A stretch of DNA of 64,000 nt from Orlajensenia leifsoniae (GTDB taxonomy: Bacteria; Actinomycetota; Actinomycetes; Actinomycetales; Microbacteriaceae), in NCBI RefSeq assembly GCF_004570845.1, contig NZ_SPQZ01000002.1, positions 620,001-684,000 on the forward strand. The letters are read 5' to 3'. The position numbers and the translations under genes are program-made. Of this stretch, positions 38,415-47,347 are shown piece after piece (the first letter of the stretch is position 1; each line of letters opens with the position of its first letter). Under the pieces are notes generated by a model. The model ran no database searches and had not been told where the DNA came from. It saw only the letters and a list, made by a program, of their open reading frames with translations.

Positions 38415-40088
38415 TCACGCCGGAATCCGACCGTCGACCAGCGTGACGGTGCGGTCGACGAGGTCGGCCGGAACCTCCCCGTGCGAGATGAGAATGACAG
38501 TGCGCCCATCGCTCGACGCCGCCGCGAGCAGGTCGCGCAGCACCTCGTCGGCGCGGTCGGCGTCGACGTTAGCCGTCGGCTCGTCGAGCACGAGCACCGC
38601 GAAGTCGGCGAGCAGCGCGCGCGCGAGCGCGATGCGTTGGGCCTGCCCGCCGGAGACGCGCGATCCGTGCTCGCCGAGCGCTGTGTCCAGCCCGGCACGG
38701 GAGGCCGCCCAGTCGGCGAGCCCGACGCGAGCGAGCACGGCGGTGAGTTCGGCATCCGTCGCCGTCTCCCGAGCGAAGACGAGGTTGTCGCGCAGGGTCG
38801 CGTCGAAGATCCACGGCTGCTGCTCGCAGAGTCCGATCAGGGTACGGATGCCGTCCTGCTGCAGCTCCCGCGCCTCGGCACCGCCCACGCTGAATGATCC
38901 GCCGTAGTCGAGCAGGCGCACCAGCGTGTGAGCGAGGGTCGTCTTGCCGGCGCCGCTCCCACCGCGCACGAGCAGTCGCTCCCCGGGACGCACGACGAGG
39001 TCGAGCGGGCCGATGGCGCCGCCGCCGTCGGGCCAGCGCGCCGTGAGGCCGCGCAGGGCCAGGGTGCTGTCGGCACCCGGTGCCAGGGGTCGGGCGTCGG
39101 CATCGTCGACCGCAAGCTCCGCGGGAACGACGTCGGGAACAGCCGAGGCCACCCTCTCGGCGCTGGAGCGCACGGAACGCGATGCTCCCACCGCGGCCGG
39201 GAGCATCGCGCAGACCTCGAACACCGCAAGCGGCACCAGCACGATCACGGCCAGCTCCGGGCCGTCGAGGGTGCCGGAGCGGAGCGCTGGAACGGCGATG
39301 ACGATGCCGGCCAGAGTGGCGGCCCCTGCGGCGAGGGAGACGACGCCCGAGGAGAGTCCCGCCCCGATGGCGGCCCGGGTCTCGGCCCGGCGGAGGGCGG
39401 CATCCGCAGCCGCGACACGATTCAGGCTCGCGTCGACGGCTCCATAGGCGATGAGTGCCTCGAGGCTCGAGAGCAGGTCGACCAGCGCGGCGCCGACGGC
39501 TCCGCGACGGGGAGCGATCACGGCATCGGCGCGGGCGGAGACCGTGGCGTGGAGCAGGGTGCCCGCGACGAAGGCCACAGCGAGGCAGCCCGCGAGGGCG
39601 ATGGCCGCCGTCGGGCTGAGGAACCACAGGAACACCACGCTCCCGACCGCCGTCACCCCGGCCACCAGAGCCGGTTGGAGCACCCGCAGAGGCAGGTTCT
39701 GCAACTCGTCGACGTCGCGCGAGAACCTGGTGAGCAGGTCGCCGCGCCCGATCGCGTTCATGCCGTCCGGCGCCAGCGGCACGAGGCGCTCGAGCAGTTC
39801 CACCCGAAGCCGGGTGAGCTGGCGGAGAGCGGCGTCGTGGGTCACGAGCCGCTCGAGGTAGCGGAAGGCCCCGCGCGCGATGGCGAACGCCCGCACGCCG
39901 ACGACGGCGAGCGAGATGTAGACGATCGACGGCTGCTCGGCGGCGCGCGCGATGAGCCACGCCGAGCACGCGAGCAGGGCGACGGCCGAGCCTGCACCCA
40001 GAGCGCCGACGAGGACTCCGGGAACGAAGCGTCGAGCCGGCGGCTGTGCCAGGCGCAGCACGGTGCGCGTGCGGGTCCGTTCAGACAC
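38415..40088 (-). CDS. cydC: Thiol reductant ABC exporter subunit CydC
   Basis: 557 residues: six membrane helices (about 20-310), then an ATPase domain with Walker A RGGSGAGKTT, Q loop CEQQPWIFDATLRDNL, signature VSGGQAQR, Walker B LVLDEPTAN and H loop ISHGE. With CydD it exports cysteine or glutathione-like thiols (and affects heme), needed to assemble cytochrome bd. Its GTG lies inside the end of cydD with an eight-base overlap. It is the last gene of the cydABDC set. Confidence 0.94.
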   Translation of the reverse strand: MSERTRTRTVLRLAQPPARRFVPGVLVGALGAGSAVALLACSAWLIARAAEQPSIVYISLAVVGVRAFAIARGAFRYLERLVTHDAALRQLTRLRVELLERLVPLAPDGMNAIGRGDLLTRFSRDVDELQNLPLRVLQPALVAGVTAVGSVVFLWFLSPTAAIALAGCLAVAFVAGTLLHATVSARADAVIAPRRGAVGAALVDLLSSLEALIAYGAVDASLNRVAAADAALRRAETRAAIGAGLSSGVVSLAAGAATLAGIVIAVPALRSGTLDGPELAVIVLVPLAVFEVCAMLPAAVGASRSVRSSAERVASAVPDVVPAELAVDDADARPLAPGADSTLALRGLTARWPDGGGAIGPLDLVVRPGERLLVRGGSGAGKTTLAHTLVRLLDYGGSFSVGGAEARELQQDGIRTLIGLCEQQPWIFDATLRDNLVFARETATDAELTAVLARVGLADWAASRAGLDTALGEHGSRVSGGQAQRIALARALLADFAVLVLDEPTANVDADRADEVLRDLLAAASSDGRTVILISHGEVPADLVDRTVTLVDGRIPA

Positions 40089-41784
40089 GGGCGACCTCCT
40101 CGAGCCCGATGACGGCGTCTGCGGCAGCGATGAGGGCGGGGCGGTGACTCACGACGATGACGATGGCACCGGATGCCGCGGCCGAGCGAAGCTCCCCGAT
40201 CACGAGCTGTTCCGAGGCCGAGTCGAGCGCCGATGACGGTTCGTCGAGCAGCAGGATGCGGCATCCGCGGCCCTCGAGACGATAGAGGGCGCGCGCGATG
40301 GCGACCCGCTGCGCCTGCCCGCCGGACAGCCCGGATCCCCCGACCCCCAGCGGGGCCGACGGGGCGACGTCGTTCAGCCCGACGCGGGCGAGCGTCGCAG
40401 CAACGCGCGCCTCGTCCGGTGCCGGGTCGCCGAGCGCCACGTTCGCCGCGACGGTCCCGGAGACCAGGCCGGGCTGCTGGCCCGACCAGGCCACGTCGGC
40501 GCGGTCGAGCGGGCGGCCGTCGAGGAGGATCATGCCGCCGTCATGGTAGGTGGCGCCGTCGAGTCCGGCGATGGCGTTCAGCAGGGTCGACTTGCCCGCG
40601 CCGCTCGGCCCGACCACCACGGTGATCGCGCCCGCGCTCGCGCCGGCGGTGACACCGTCGAGGACTCGCGCGCCGTCGTGCGCCACGCTCAACCCGGTGA
40701 TCTCGAGGTGCGCGGGCGAAGGCCGGCGAGCCCGCGTGGGCGCAGCCGCGGATGCCGCGGCCGATGACCCGGGGGAACCTGCGACAGAGGTGCTCGGCGG
40801 CTCCGCTCCCTCGGATGTCGCCGGTGCGGCATCCGCCTCATCGAGGATGCCGAGGACATCGTTCGCCGCCGCCAGTCCGTCGGCTGCGGCGTGGAACTGC
40901 ACGCCGACCCCGCGCACGGGCAGGAACGCCTCGGGGGCCAGCAGCAGCACGAACAGCCCGACGGAGAGGGGCATGGCCCCGTCGAGCAGGCGCAGTCCGA
41001 TCTGCACGGCGACGATGGCCACGGAGAGGCTCGCCGCCAGTTCGAGCACGAACCCGCTGAGGAAGGAGATGCGCAACACCTTCATCGTGTCGCGTCTGTA
41101 GTCGTCTGTGACGGCGCCGATGCGGGCCGCCTGCCTGTGCTGACGACCGAAGATCTTCAGGGTGCCGAGGCCGCCGACGACGTCGAGGAACGCGGCCGAG
41201 AGCAGCTGCAGCCGCGACCAGGACCGCTTCTGCGCGGCCTGCGTCGCCCAACCGATCAGGATCATGAAGACGGGGATCAGCGGAAGGGTGATGATGACGA
41301 TGACTCCGCTCAGCGGATCCTGCACCAGCATGACCAGCACGAGCAGCGGGGTGGCGATGACCGTCAGGATGAGCTGCGGCACGTACTTGCCGAAGTAGGC
41401 ATCGAGGGCGTCGAGCCCGGCGCCGAGCACCGTCGCCAGAGCGGCCGTGCCGCGCCCGCGCGCCCAGCTCGGGCCCAGCCGAACCGCCGCGGTCACGGCC
41501 TGGGCGCGCAGTTCGCCCTTCACCCGGGACGACGCGGCTGCGGCTGCGGCATCCGTCGCCCAGATGCATGCTCCACGCACGAGAACGGCCGCGCCCAGCC
41601 CGGCGAGCAGTGGCGCGAGCTCGTCGAGTGTCGCACCGTCGATGGCCCGGGAGACCGACTGCGCGGTGCACCAGGCGAACACGATGATGGCGAGGGTCTG
41701 CACGAAGCCGATCGCGCCCCCGCCGAGCAGGAACAGGCGCGCTCCAGCGGCACGGCGGAGCAGACGTGGATCGAGTGGTTTCAC
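40081..41784 (-). CDS. cydD: Thiol reductant ABC exporter subunit CydD
   Basis: 567 residues: a six-helix membrane domain, a linker rich in Ala/Ser/Pro (about 330-365), and an ATPase domain with Walker A GPSGAGKST, signature LSGGQAQR, Walker B LLLDEPSSALD and H loop VSHRP. It forms the heterodimeric exporter with CydC. The start is GTG 41784, 51 bases after cydB, with no ribosome site; a 9-codon ORF ends on it (see the entry at 41781). Confidence 0.94.
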   Translation of the reverse strand: MKPLDPRLLRRAAGARLFLLGGGAIGFVQTLAIIVFAWCTAQSVSRAIDGATLDELAPLLAGLGAAVLVRGACIWATDAAAAAASSRVKGELRAQAVTAAVRLGPSWARGRGTAALATVLGAGLDALDAYFGKYVPQLILTVIATPLLVLVMLVQDPLSGVIVIITLPLIPVFMILIGWATQAAQKRSWSRLQLLSAAFLDVVGGLGTLKIFGRQHRQAARIGAVTDDYRRDTMKVLRISFLSGFVLELAASLSVAIVAVQIGLRLLDGAMPLSVGLFVLLLAPEAFLPVRGVGVQFHAAADGLAAANDVLGILDEADAAPATSEGAEPPSTSVAGSPGSSAAASAAAPTRARRPSPAHLEITGLSVAHDGARVLDGVTAGASAGAITVVVGPSGAGKSTLLNAIAGLDGATYHDGGMILLDGRPLDRADVAWSGQQPGLVSGTVAANVALGDPAPDEARVAATLARVGLNDVAPSAPLGVGGSGLSGGQAQRVAIARALYRLEGRGCRILLLDEPSSALDSASEQLVIGELRSAAASGAIVIVVSHRPALIAAADAVIGLEEVARV

Positions 41785-41810
41785 GCGATGGCGCGTGTCG
41801 GTTCGGTCAC
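41781..41810 (-). CDS. Possible 9-codon leaderless leader ORF of cydD
   Basis: GTG-ACC-GAA-CCG up to GCG-TGA, with the TGA overlapping the cydD GTG as GTGA. A TACCGT box (41818-41823) lies seven bases before its GTG. This would give cydD-cydC an internal leaderless promoter and bring a ribosome to the cydD start, which lacks its own ribosome site. Speculative. Confidence 0.25.
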   Translation of the reverse strand: MTEPTRAIA

Positions 41811-41835
41811 GACACCAACGGTAGCGGGTGGCGCA

Positions 41836-42843
41836 TCAGTGCTGAGCCACCTCGATGTGCGCCCTCGTCACGCGCTTGCGGAAGATCCAGTAGGTCCAGC
41901 CCTGGTACGCGAGGATGAGCGGCAGGAACACCAGCGCCGTCCAGCTCATGACGGTGAGCGTGTAGGTGGAGCTCGAGGCGTTGGCGATCGTGAGGCTGTT
42001 CGCCGGATCGTTGGATGCCGGCATCACGTCGGGGAACAGTGCCGTGAACAGAGCGAGCACGGCGAACGCGATCGTGGCGGCGCCCAGGGCGAACGACCAC
42101 CCCTCCGAGCCTGCGCGGTTGAGGAACCACGAACCGATCAGCGCCAGGGCGGCGAGGGTGGCCAGCACCAGGTACATGAAGGCGAACTCGGCGATGACGG
42201 CGGTCCAGATGAGGAACAGCGCCGCGACGACGATCGTGATGAGCCCCGAGCGCACGGCGAGGTTCCGGGCCCGCACCCGCATCTCATCCGTCGTCTTCAG
42301 CGAGACGAACACGACGCCGTGGGTGAAGAACAGCAGGAGGGTCGTGAGCCCGCCGAGCAGGGCATAAGGGTTCAGCAGATCGATGAGGGTGCCCGTGTAG
42401 TTGTGGCCCTCGTCCAGAGGAACCCCCTGCACGATGTTCGCGAAGGCGACGCCCCAGAGCAGCGCCGGCACTGCCGAGCCGACGATGATCATGCCGTCGA
42501 ACCAGGACTTCCACTGCGACTCGGGTCGCTGATGCCGATACTCGAAGGAGACTCCGCGCGCGATGAGGGCGAGCAGGATGAGCAGGAGCGCGAGGTAGAA
42601 ACCGCTGAACAGCGTGGCGTACCACTCGGGGAACGCGGCGAACAGGCAGGCGCCCGCCACGATGAGCCAGGTCTCGTTCAGGTCCCAGACGGGGCCGATG
42701 GTGTTGATGAGCACTCGGCGGTCGGCCTCGTCCCTGCCGAGGAAAGGCAGGGACATGCCGACGCCGAAGTCGAAGCCGTCGAGGACGAAGTAGCCGATGA
42801 ACAGACCGGCGATGATCCAGAACCAGAGGGTGGGCAGATCCAT
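41836..42843 (-). CDS. cydB: Cytochrome bd ubiquinol oxidase subunit II
   Basis: 335 residues with about nine membrane helices and the CydB start FWIIAGLFIGYFVLDGFDFGVGM, then FLGRDEADRRVLINTIGPVWDLNETWL. It pairs with CydA in the high-affinity terminal oxidase. AGGAG lies six bases before its ATG; it follows cydA by nine bases. Confidence 0.97.
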   Translation of the reverse strand: MDLPTLWFWIIAGLFIGYFVLDGFDFGVGMSLPFLGRDEADRRVLINTIGPVWDLNETWLIVAGACLFAAFPEWYATLFSGFYLALLLILLALIARGVSFEYRHQRPESQWKSWFDGMIIVGSAVPALLWGVAFANIVQGVPLDEGHNYTGTLIDLLNPYALLGGLTTLLLFFTHGVVFVSLKTTDEMRVRARNLAVRSGLITIVVAALFLIWTAVIAEFAFMYLVLATLAALALIGSWFLNRAGSEGWSFALGAATIAFAVLALFTALFPDVMPASNDPANSLTIANASSSTYTLTVMSWTALVFLPLILAYQGWTYWIFRKRVTRAHIEVAQH

Positions 42844-42852
42844 CGGAGTCTC

Positions 42853-44265
42853 CTAGTAGACCGTCGTGAGGGGCTTGATCTCGCCGCTCTCGGCATCGGG
42901 TTCCGGCGCAGGAGCCGGCCCCTTCTGGGCAGCACGCTTGATGAGCTTGAACTCGACCACGGCGAGGATGCCGTAGATCACCGTGAAGGCGATCAGCGAG
43001 ATGAGCACCTCGAGCCCCGTGACATTGGGCGAGACGGCGTCCTGTGTCTTCAGCAGGCTGAAGACGATCCAGGGTTGCCTGCCCATCTCGGTGAAGATCC
43101 AGCCCATGATCATGGCTGCCAGTGACAGCGGGAACGACCAGATCGCCGCACGCCAGATCCACTTGTTCTTCGGCATCCGTCCCTTGCGGGTGAGCCAGAG
43201 GCCCACGACGGCGACGATGACGTGCAGGAGGCCGAGGCCGATCATCCAGCGGAACGCCCAGTAGGTGATCCAGATGACCGGCGTGTAGTCGCCGGGACCG
43301 TAGAGCTGCGTGTACTGGGCCTGGAGGTCGTTGATGCCCTCGACGGTACCGGTGAGCGTGTGGGTCGAGAGGAAGGACAACAGGTACGGGATGCGGATCG
43401 AGAACAGCTCGCTGCTGCCGTCGGGGGTTCCCCACGTGAAGATCGAGAAGGAGGCATCCGCCCCCGTCGCCGTGTCGTAGAGCGCCTCGGCCGCCGCCAT
43501 CTTCATGGGCTGCGTCTGCACCATGGCGAGTCCCAGCTGGTCGCCCGAGAGCGTCGTGAGGATGCCGGAGCCCACCATCATCCAGAGCCCGAACTTGAGG
43601 GCCGGGCGCATGGTGACGAGGTTCTGATGGCGGGCCAGGTGCCAGGCGGCCACGGTGATGATGAGTCCGGCTGCGACCATGAAGGACGCGAAGATGGTGT
43701 GCGGGAACGCGGCCAGAGCCACCTTGTTCGTCAGCAGCGCCCAGATGTCGGTGAGTTCGGCTCGCCCGCGCGCCTCGTTCAGCTCGTAGCCGACGGGGTT
43801 CTGCATGAACGCGTTGGCGGCGATGATGAAGTAGGCCGACAGGATGCTGCCGATGCTCACCACCCAGATCGTCGCGAGGTGCATTCCCCGGGGCAGCTTG
43901 TCCCAGCCGAAGATCCAGAGGCCGATGAACGTGGCCTCGAGGAAGAAGGCGAGCAGGCCCTCGAGGGCGAGCGGTGCGCCGAAGACATCGCCGACGAATC
44001 GCGAGTAGGTCGACCAGTTCATACCGAACTGGAACTCCTGCACGATTCCCGTGACGACGCCCATGGCGAAGTTGATGAGGAAGAGGGAGCCGAAGAACCT
44101 GGTGAGCTGCAGGTAGTGCACCTTCCCGGTGCGGTACCACGCGGTCTGGTAGACCGCAGCGGTGAGGCTCATGCCGATCGTGATCGGCACGAACAGGAAG
44201 TGGTAGATCGTCGTGAGCCCGAACTGCCAGCGCGACAGCAGCAGCGGATCCAGCCAGTCGTTCAC
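42853..44265 (-). CDS. cydA: Cytochrome bd ubiquinol oxidase subunit I
   Basis: 470 residues, about nine helices. Heme ligand candidates are H22 (LTTIYHFLFVPITIG), a histidine near 186-190 (AAWHLARHQN) and a methionine near 320-370. The Q loop is of the short type, as in other Gram-positives (FTEMGRQPWIVF). It oxidises menaquinol and reduces oxygen at low oxygen tension. The start is GTG 44265 with GGGGAG five bases upstream. The divergent blaI gene is 89 bases away and two TTCTAC/GTAGAA inverted repeats lie in the gap. Confidence 0.97.
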   Translation of the reverse strand: MNDWLDPLLLSRWQFGLTTIYHFLFVPITIGMSLTAAVYQTAWYRTGKVHYLQLTRFFGSLFLINFAMGVVTGIVQEFQFGMNWSTYSRFVGDVFGAPLALEGLLAFFLEATFIGLWIFGWDKLPRGMHLATIWVVSIGSILSAYFIIAANAFMQNPVGYELNEARGRAELTDIWALLTNKVALAAFPHTIFASFMVAAGLIITVAAWHLARHQNLVTMRPALKFGLWMMVGSGILTTLSGDQLGLAMVQTQPMKMAAAEALYDTATGADASFSIFTWGTPDGSSELFSIRIPYLLSFLSTHTLTGTVEGINDLQAQYTQLYGPGDYTPVIWITYWAFRWMIGLGLLHVIVAVVGLWLTRKGRMPKNKWIWRAAIWSFPLSLAAMIMGWIFTEMGRQPWIVFSLLKTQDAVSPNVTGLEVLISLIAFTVIYGILAVVEFKLIKRAAQKGPAPAPEPDAESGEIKPLTTVY

Positions 44266-44283
44266 GGGTGCTCCCCTCGATGA

Positions 44284-44302
44284 TTTCTACACAGCGTAGA
44301 AA
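44284..44302. promoter_or_regulatory. Putative BlaI-type operator 1 (cydA side)
   Basis: TTTCTAC, five bases (ACAGC), GTAGAAA: a 7-5-7 perfect inverted repeat just upstream of the cydA ribosome site. The CTAC/GTAG core resembles known BlaI/MecI operators. Confidence 0.72.
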
Positions 44303-44307
44303 CCAAC

Positions 44308-44324
44308 TTCTACAGAGCGTAGAA
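44308..44324. promoter_or_regulatory. Putative BlaI-type operator 2 (blaI side)
   Basis: TTCTAC, five bases (AGAGC), GTAGAA: 16 of 17 bases equal to operator 1, centres 23 bases apart. It overlaps the expected -35 region of blaI. Confidence 0.72.
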
Positions 44325-44342
44325 CACATTCACGCGAAACGG

Positions 44343-44348
44343 TATTCT
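44343..44348 (+). promoter_or_regulatory. -10 box of the BlaI-family gene, predicted leaderless
   Basis: TATTCT, six bases (GAACTT), then the ATG at 44355; no ribosome site. Confidence 0.55.
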
Positions 44349-44354
44349 GAACTT

Positions 44355-44732
44355 ATGGCAACGCTGGGTGATCTCGAAAGAGCGGTGATGGATCTGCTCT
44401 GGGACGCCGCGACCCCGCTGACCGCCAACGAACTCCGTGCCGCCCTCGAGGCCGGCGGTGCGGCGGCCGGCGGGCGGGACGTCGCTGCGACCACGGTTCT
44501 CACGGTGCTCTCCCGCCTCGAGACCAAGGGGTTCGTCGACCGGACCCGCGAGAGCCGCCCGCATCTGTACACTGCCGTGAGCGGCCGCGCGGAGCACACG
44601 GCCGAGCTCATGCACGAGGTCCTCGGCACGGCATCCGACCGGGATGCGGCCCTCGCCCGCTTCGTCGGGCAGGTCAGCCCCGAGGAGGCCGAGATGCTGC
44701 GCACGCTGCTCGCCTCGCGCGATCAGGCCTAG
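44355..44732 (+). CDS. BlaI/MecI/CopY-family transcriptional repressor
   Basis: 125 residues: a winged helix (TLGDLERAVMDLLWDAATPLTANEL, then VAATTVLTVLSRLETKGFVDRTRESRPHLY), followed by the dimerisation helices. BlaI-type repressors bind CTAC-type palindromes and are removed by a partner M56 protease. The M56 gene follows after two bases, so this is a repressor-protease pair. The divergent gene is cydA, not a beta-lactamase, and two operator-like repeats lie between. The ATG at 44355 was chosen over an in-frame upstream start because it fits the family N terminus and the TATTCT box. Confidence 0.92.
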   Translation: MATLGDLERAVMDLLWDAATPLTANELRAALEAGGAAAGGRDVAATTVLTVLSRLETKGFVDRTRESRPHLYTAVSGRAEHTAELMHEVLGTASDRDAALARFVGQVSPEEAEMLRTLLASRDQA

Positions 44733-44734
44733 CC

Positions 44735-45622
44735 GTGTACGCGGCAGCCGCAGTCCTCGCCCTGATCGCCGTGGCCCTCGCCTGGCCGGTGCCGATCGCC
44801 CTCGCCCGCGCCTCGTGGCCGTCGCGCACACCGGGTCGCGCCCTCGCGCTCTGGCAGCTCATCGCCCTCGCCGGAGGCACGAGCATGATCGGCGCGCTCC
44901 TGCTGTTCGGCTTCGCGCCCTTCGTCGGTTCCGGTGCGGCGGATGCCGGCCTGCTTCTGAGCGGCCTCATCAGCGGACCGCTGCCGACGGGCGTGGGGGC
45001 GGTGCACATCGTGGCGCTCGGCGCTGCGGTGCTGCTCGGCGCGCACCTGCTCCTCAACCTCGGTACGACGGCGGTGCGGGCCGAGCGCAGCCGGCGTCGG
45101 CACCACGCTCTCGTGGAACTGTTGAGCTCGCCGGTGCCCGGGCGCCCGGGCACGCGCATGCTCGACCACGCAGCGCCCGTCGCGTACTGCCTGCCCGGCA
45201 TGCACACCGTCACCGTGCTGTCCGAGGGGCTCGTCGAGCTGCTCGACCGCGACCAGCTCGACGCCGTGCTCGCCCACGAGCGCACTCACCTGCGTCAGCA
45301 CCACCATCTCGTGCTGCTCGCCTTCACCGCCTGGAACAGCGCACTCCCCTGGTTCCCGATCGCCAACCGCGCCGAGCGGGCCGTCGCCCTGCTGGTCGAG
45401 ATGCTGGCCGACGACACCGCTCGCCGCGAGGTCGACGCGGCGACCCTCGCCACGGCGATCGCCCTGGTCGGATCGGCGTGGGGCGACGTGGCCCACGCCG
45501 ACGTTCTGGGCGCGGCGCCCCGGCAGGTCTCGGCCACCGGCCCGGCCTCTGCCGGCCCGCAGGCGAGCCCGCCCGTGACCGGGGCGATCGGCGCGCGGAT
45601 CTCCCGGCTTCTCGCAGCCTGA
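44735..45622 (+). CDS. M56-family (BlaR1-like) membrane metalloprotease
   Basis: 295 residues with about three or four membrane helices and the zinc motif H181-E-R-T-H185 (LAHERTHLRQ) in a cytosolic loop. Unlike BlaR1 there is no C-terminal penicillin-binding sensor domain; the protein ends soon after the last helix. It begins at GTG 44735, two bases after the BlaI gene stop. By analogy it cleaves or inactivates the repressor on some signal; the signal is unknown and could concern respiration or the envelope. Confidence 0.87.
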   Translation: MYAAAAVLALIAVALAWPVPIALARASWPSRTPGRALALWQLIALAGGTSMIGALLLFGFAPFVGSGAADAGLLLSGLISGPLPTGVGAVHIVALGAAVLLGAHLLLNLGTTAVRAERSRRRHHALVELLSSPVPGRPGTRMLDHAAPVAYCLPGMHTVTVLSEGLVELLDRDQLDAVLAHERTHLRQHHHLVLLAFTAWNSALPWFPIANRAERAVALLVEMLADDTARREVDAATLATAIALVGSAWGDVAHADVLGAAPRQVSATGPASAGPQASPPVTGAIGARISRLLAA

Positions 45623-45639
45623 TTCCCGGTCCGGTCGCC

Positions 45640-45645
45640 TAGGCT
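45640..45645 (+). promoter_or_regulatory. -10 box of the DedA-family gene
   Basis: TAGGCT, seven bases, then the ATG at 45653; a leaderless transcript is predicted. Confidence 0.4.
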
Positions 45646-45652
45646 CGGGTCG

Positions 45653-46357
45653 ATGAACGACGTCCTGCTGTGGATCCTCGAGACTGTGCAGTCGGTGGAT
45701 CCGGTCCTGCGCACCCTGATCGCCGGCGTCGGCATCATGCTCGAGACGTCGCTGCTCATCGGGCTCGTCGTGCCGGGCGACTCGATCGTGCTCGTGGCGA
45801 GCACGGCCGTCGACGGCACGGTGGAGTACTTCGCCCTCATCGCCACCGTCGTGGTCGGCGCCCTGATCGGGGAGAGCATCGGCTTCTACCTCGGCCGGTG
45901 GTTCGGTCCCCGCATCCGTCGCAGCCGCCTCGGTGCCCGTATCGGCGAGAAGAACTGGCAGAGGGCTGAGCGCTACATCGAGCGACGGGGCGGCATCGCC
46001 GTCTTCATCTCGCGCTTCCTGCCCGTGTTGCACTCGCTGGTGCCCGTCACCGTCGGCATGAGCACGATGCGCTACCGACGCTTCCTGGCCTGGACGGCCC
46101 CGGCCAGCATCATCTGGGCCTTCGCCTACGTCTCGGTGGGGTCGGCTGCAGCCGGGAGCTTCCGCGAGACCAGCGAGAAGCTGCACTACGCCGGCTACAT
46201 CTTCGTCGGCATCATCGTGGTGTTCCTGCTGCTCGTACTCGTGGCGAAGAAGCTGCTCACACGCCTCGAGCGGCGGCACCTCGGCGATGACGTCGCCGAC
46301 AGCGGCCCCGAGGCGGAGTCCGAGTCGCAGGACGCCCCCGGATCGCCGGGAGAATGA
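45653..46357 (+). CDS. DedA-family membrane protein
   Basis: 234 residues. The DedA/VTT core is visible: LIGLVVPGDSIVLVAS, then the re-entrant region GESIGFYLGRWFGPRI, then ISRFLPVLHSLVPVTVGMSTMRYRRFL. Four to five helices and a charged C-terminal tail follow. DedA proteins are flippases for undecaprenyl phosphate or phospholipids in several bacteria; the substrate here is unknown. Bidirectional terminator behind it. Confidence 0.92.
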   Translation: MNDVLLWILETVQSVDPVLRTLIAGVGIMLETSLLIGLVVPGDSIVLVASTAVDGTVEYFALIATVVVGALIGESIGFYLGRWFGPRIRRSRLGARIGEKNWQRAERYIERRGGIAVFISRFLPVLHSLVPVTVGMSTMRYRRFLAWTAPASIIWAFAYVSVGSAAAGSFRETSEKLHYAGYIFVGIIVVFLLLVLVAKKLLTRLERRHLGDDVADSGPEAESESQDAPGSPGE

Positions 46358-46360
46358 CGA

Positions 46361-46392
46361 ACGGGCCGGATGCCGTGAGGCATCCGACCCGT
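46361..46392. terminator. Bidirectional terminator between the DedA and osmoprotectant genes
   Basis: ACGGGCCGGATGCC and GGCATCCGACCCGT pair with one mismatch around a four-base loop (GTGA). The GGATGCC word seen all over the window forms the top of the stem. It lies between convergent genes. Confidence 0.82.
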
Positions 46393-46414
46393 CCCTGCAG
46401 TGAAGCGCAGCGTG

Positions 46415-47347
46415 TTAGAGCAGACCGGCCTTCTCGAGCCAGTCCTTGGCGGCGGTGTTGGCCGACGCCTTCTCCTCGCCCTCGACCCGCTCGCGCAGGT
46501 CGATGAGGTCGTCGGTCGTCAGCTTCGCCGAGACGGCGTCGAGCGCCTTCTCGAGCTCGTCCGACGCGATCTTCGAGCTGAGCAGAGGGATGACGTTCTG
46601 TGCCGAGATGAGGTTCTCGGGGTCGTCCAGAACCACGAGGTCCTTCGACTTGATGTCGGGGGACGTCGTGTAGATGTCGGCCACCTGCACGGTGTCATCG
46701 GTGAGGGCCTTGACCGTGTCGGGCCCGCCGAAGTCCTCGATCGGCACGAAGGTCACGTCGTTCACCTTGTAGACCGACTTGAGCCCCGGGATGCCGTAGC
46801 CGAGCTCCCCGAACTGCGGGTTCGCGCCGAGGCTGAACGGCTCCACCTTGGTGAGGTCGCCGATGGCCTTCAGACCGTTCGCGTCGGCGAATTCCTTGGT
46901 GACGACGTAGGCGTCCTTGTCCTCGGCTTCAGCCGACTTGTAGACGACGAGGTCGTCCTTCGCCACGGCGTCGCCGAGGGCGCCGTCGACGTCTTCCGTC
47001 GTGCGCTCGGTGTACTCGGTGTCGTAGTACGCCAGCAGGTTGCCGTTGTACTCGGGGATGAGGTTGATCGATCCGTCCTGCAGAGCCGGAATGGTCTGCT
47101 GGCGCGGGCCGATGTTGAACTTGGTGCTCACGTCGAAGCCTTGGGCTTCGAGCGCCTGGGCATAGATCTCGCCCAGGATCTCGCTCTCGGGGAATGCGAA
47201 GGAGCCGACGACGATGGCGTCGCCGCTGTCTCCCCCCGAAGCGGTCTCTGGAGCGGTGGGATCTCCGGATGCGCACCCTGCCAGAGCCACGACAGCTCCG
47301 ACCGCGACAACGCCGATGGCGATCCGGCCCTTCTTGAAAATACTCAT
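46415..47347 (-). CDS. Osmoprotectant ABC transporter substrate-binding lipoprotein
   Basis: 310 residues with a lipoprotein signal: KKGRIAIGVVAVGAVVALAGC, lipidated C25. The OpuAC/ProX-type domain begins DAIVVGSFAFPESEILGEI, has LIPEYNGNLLAYYD and GPDTVKALTDDTVQVADIY. Proteins of this group bind glycine betaine, choline or carnitine. Its ATG overlaps the permease stop (ATGA). It is the last gene of a four-gene transporter operon. Confidence 0.93.
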   Translation of the reverse strand: MSIFKKGRIAIGVVAVGAVVALAGCASGDPTAPETASGGDSGDAIVVGSFAFPESEILGEIYAQALEAQGFDVSTKFNIGPRQQTIPALQDGSINLIPEYNGNLLAYYDTEYTERTTEDVDGALGDAVAKDDLVVYKSAEAEDKDAYVVTKEFADANGLKAIGDLTKVEPFSLGANPQFGELGYGIPGLKSVYKVNDVTFVPIEDFGGPDTVKALTDDTVQVADIYTTSPDIKSKDLVVLDDPENLISAQNVIPLLSSKIASDELEKALDAVSAKLTTDDLIDLRERVEGEEKASANTAAKDWLEKAGLL

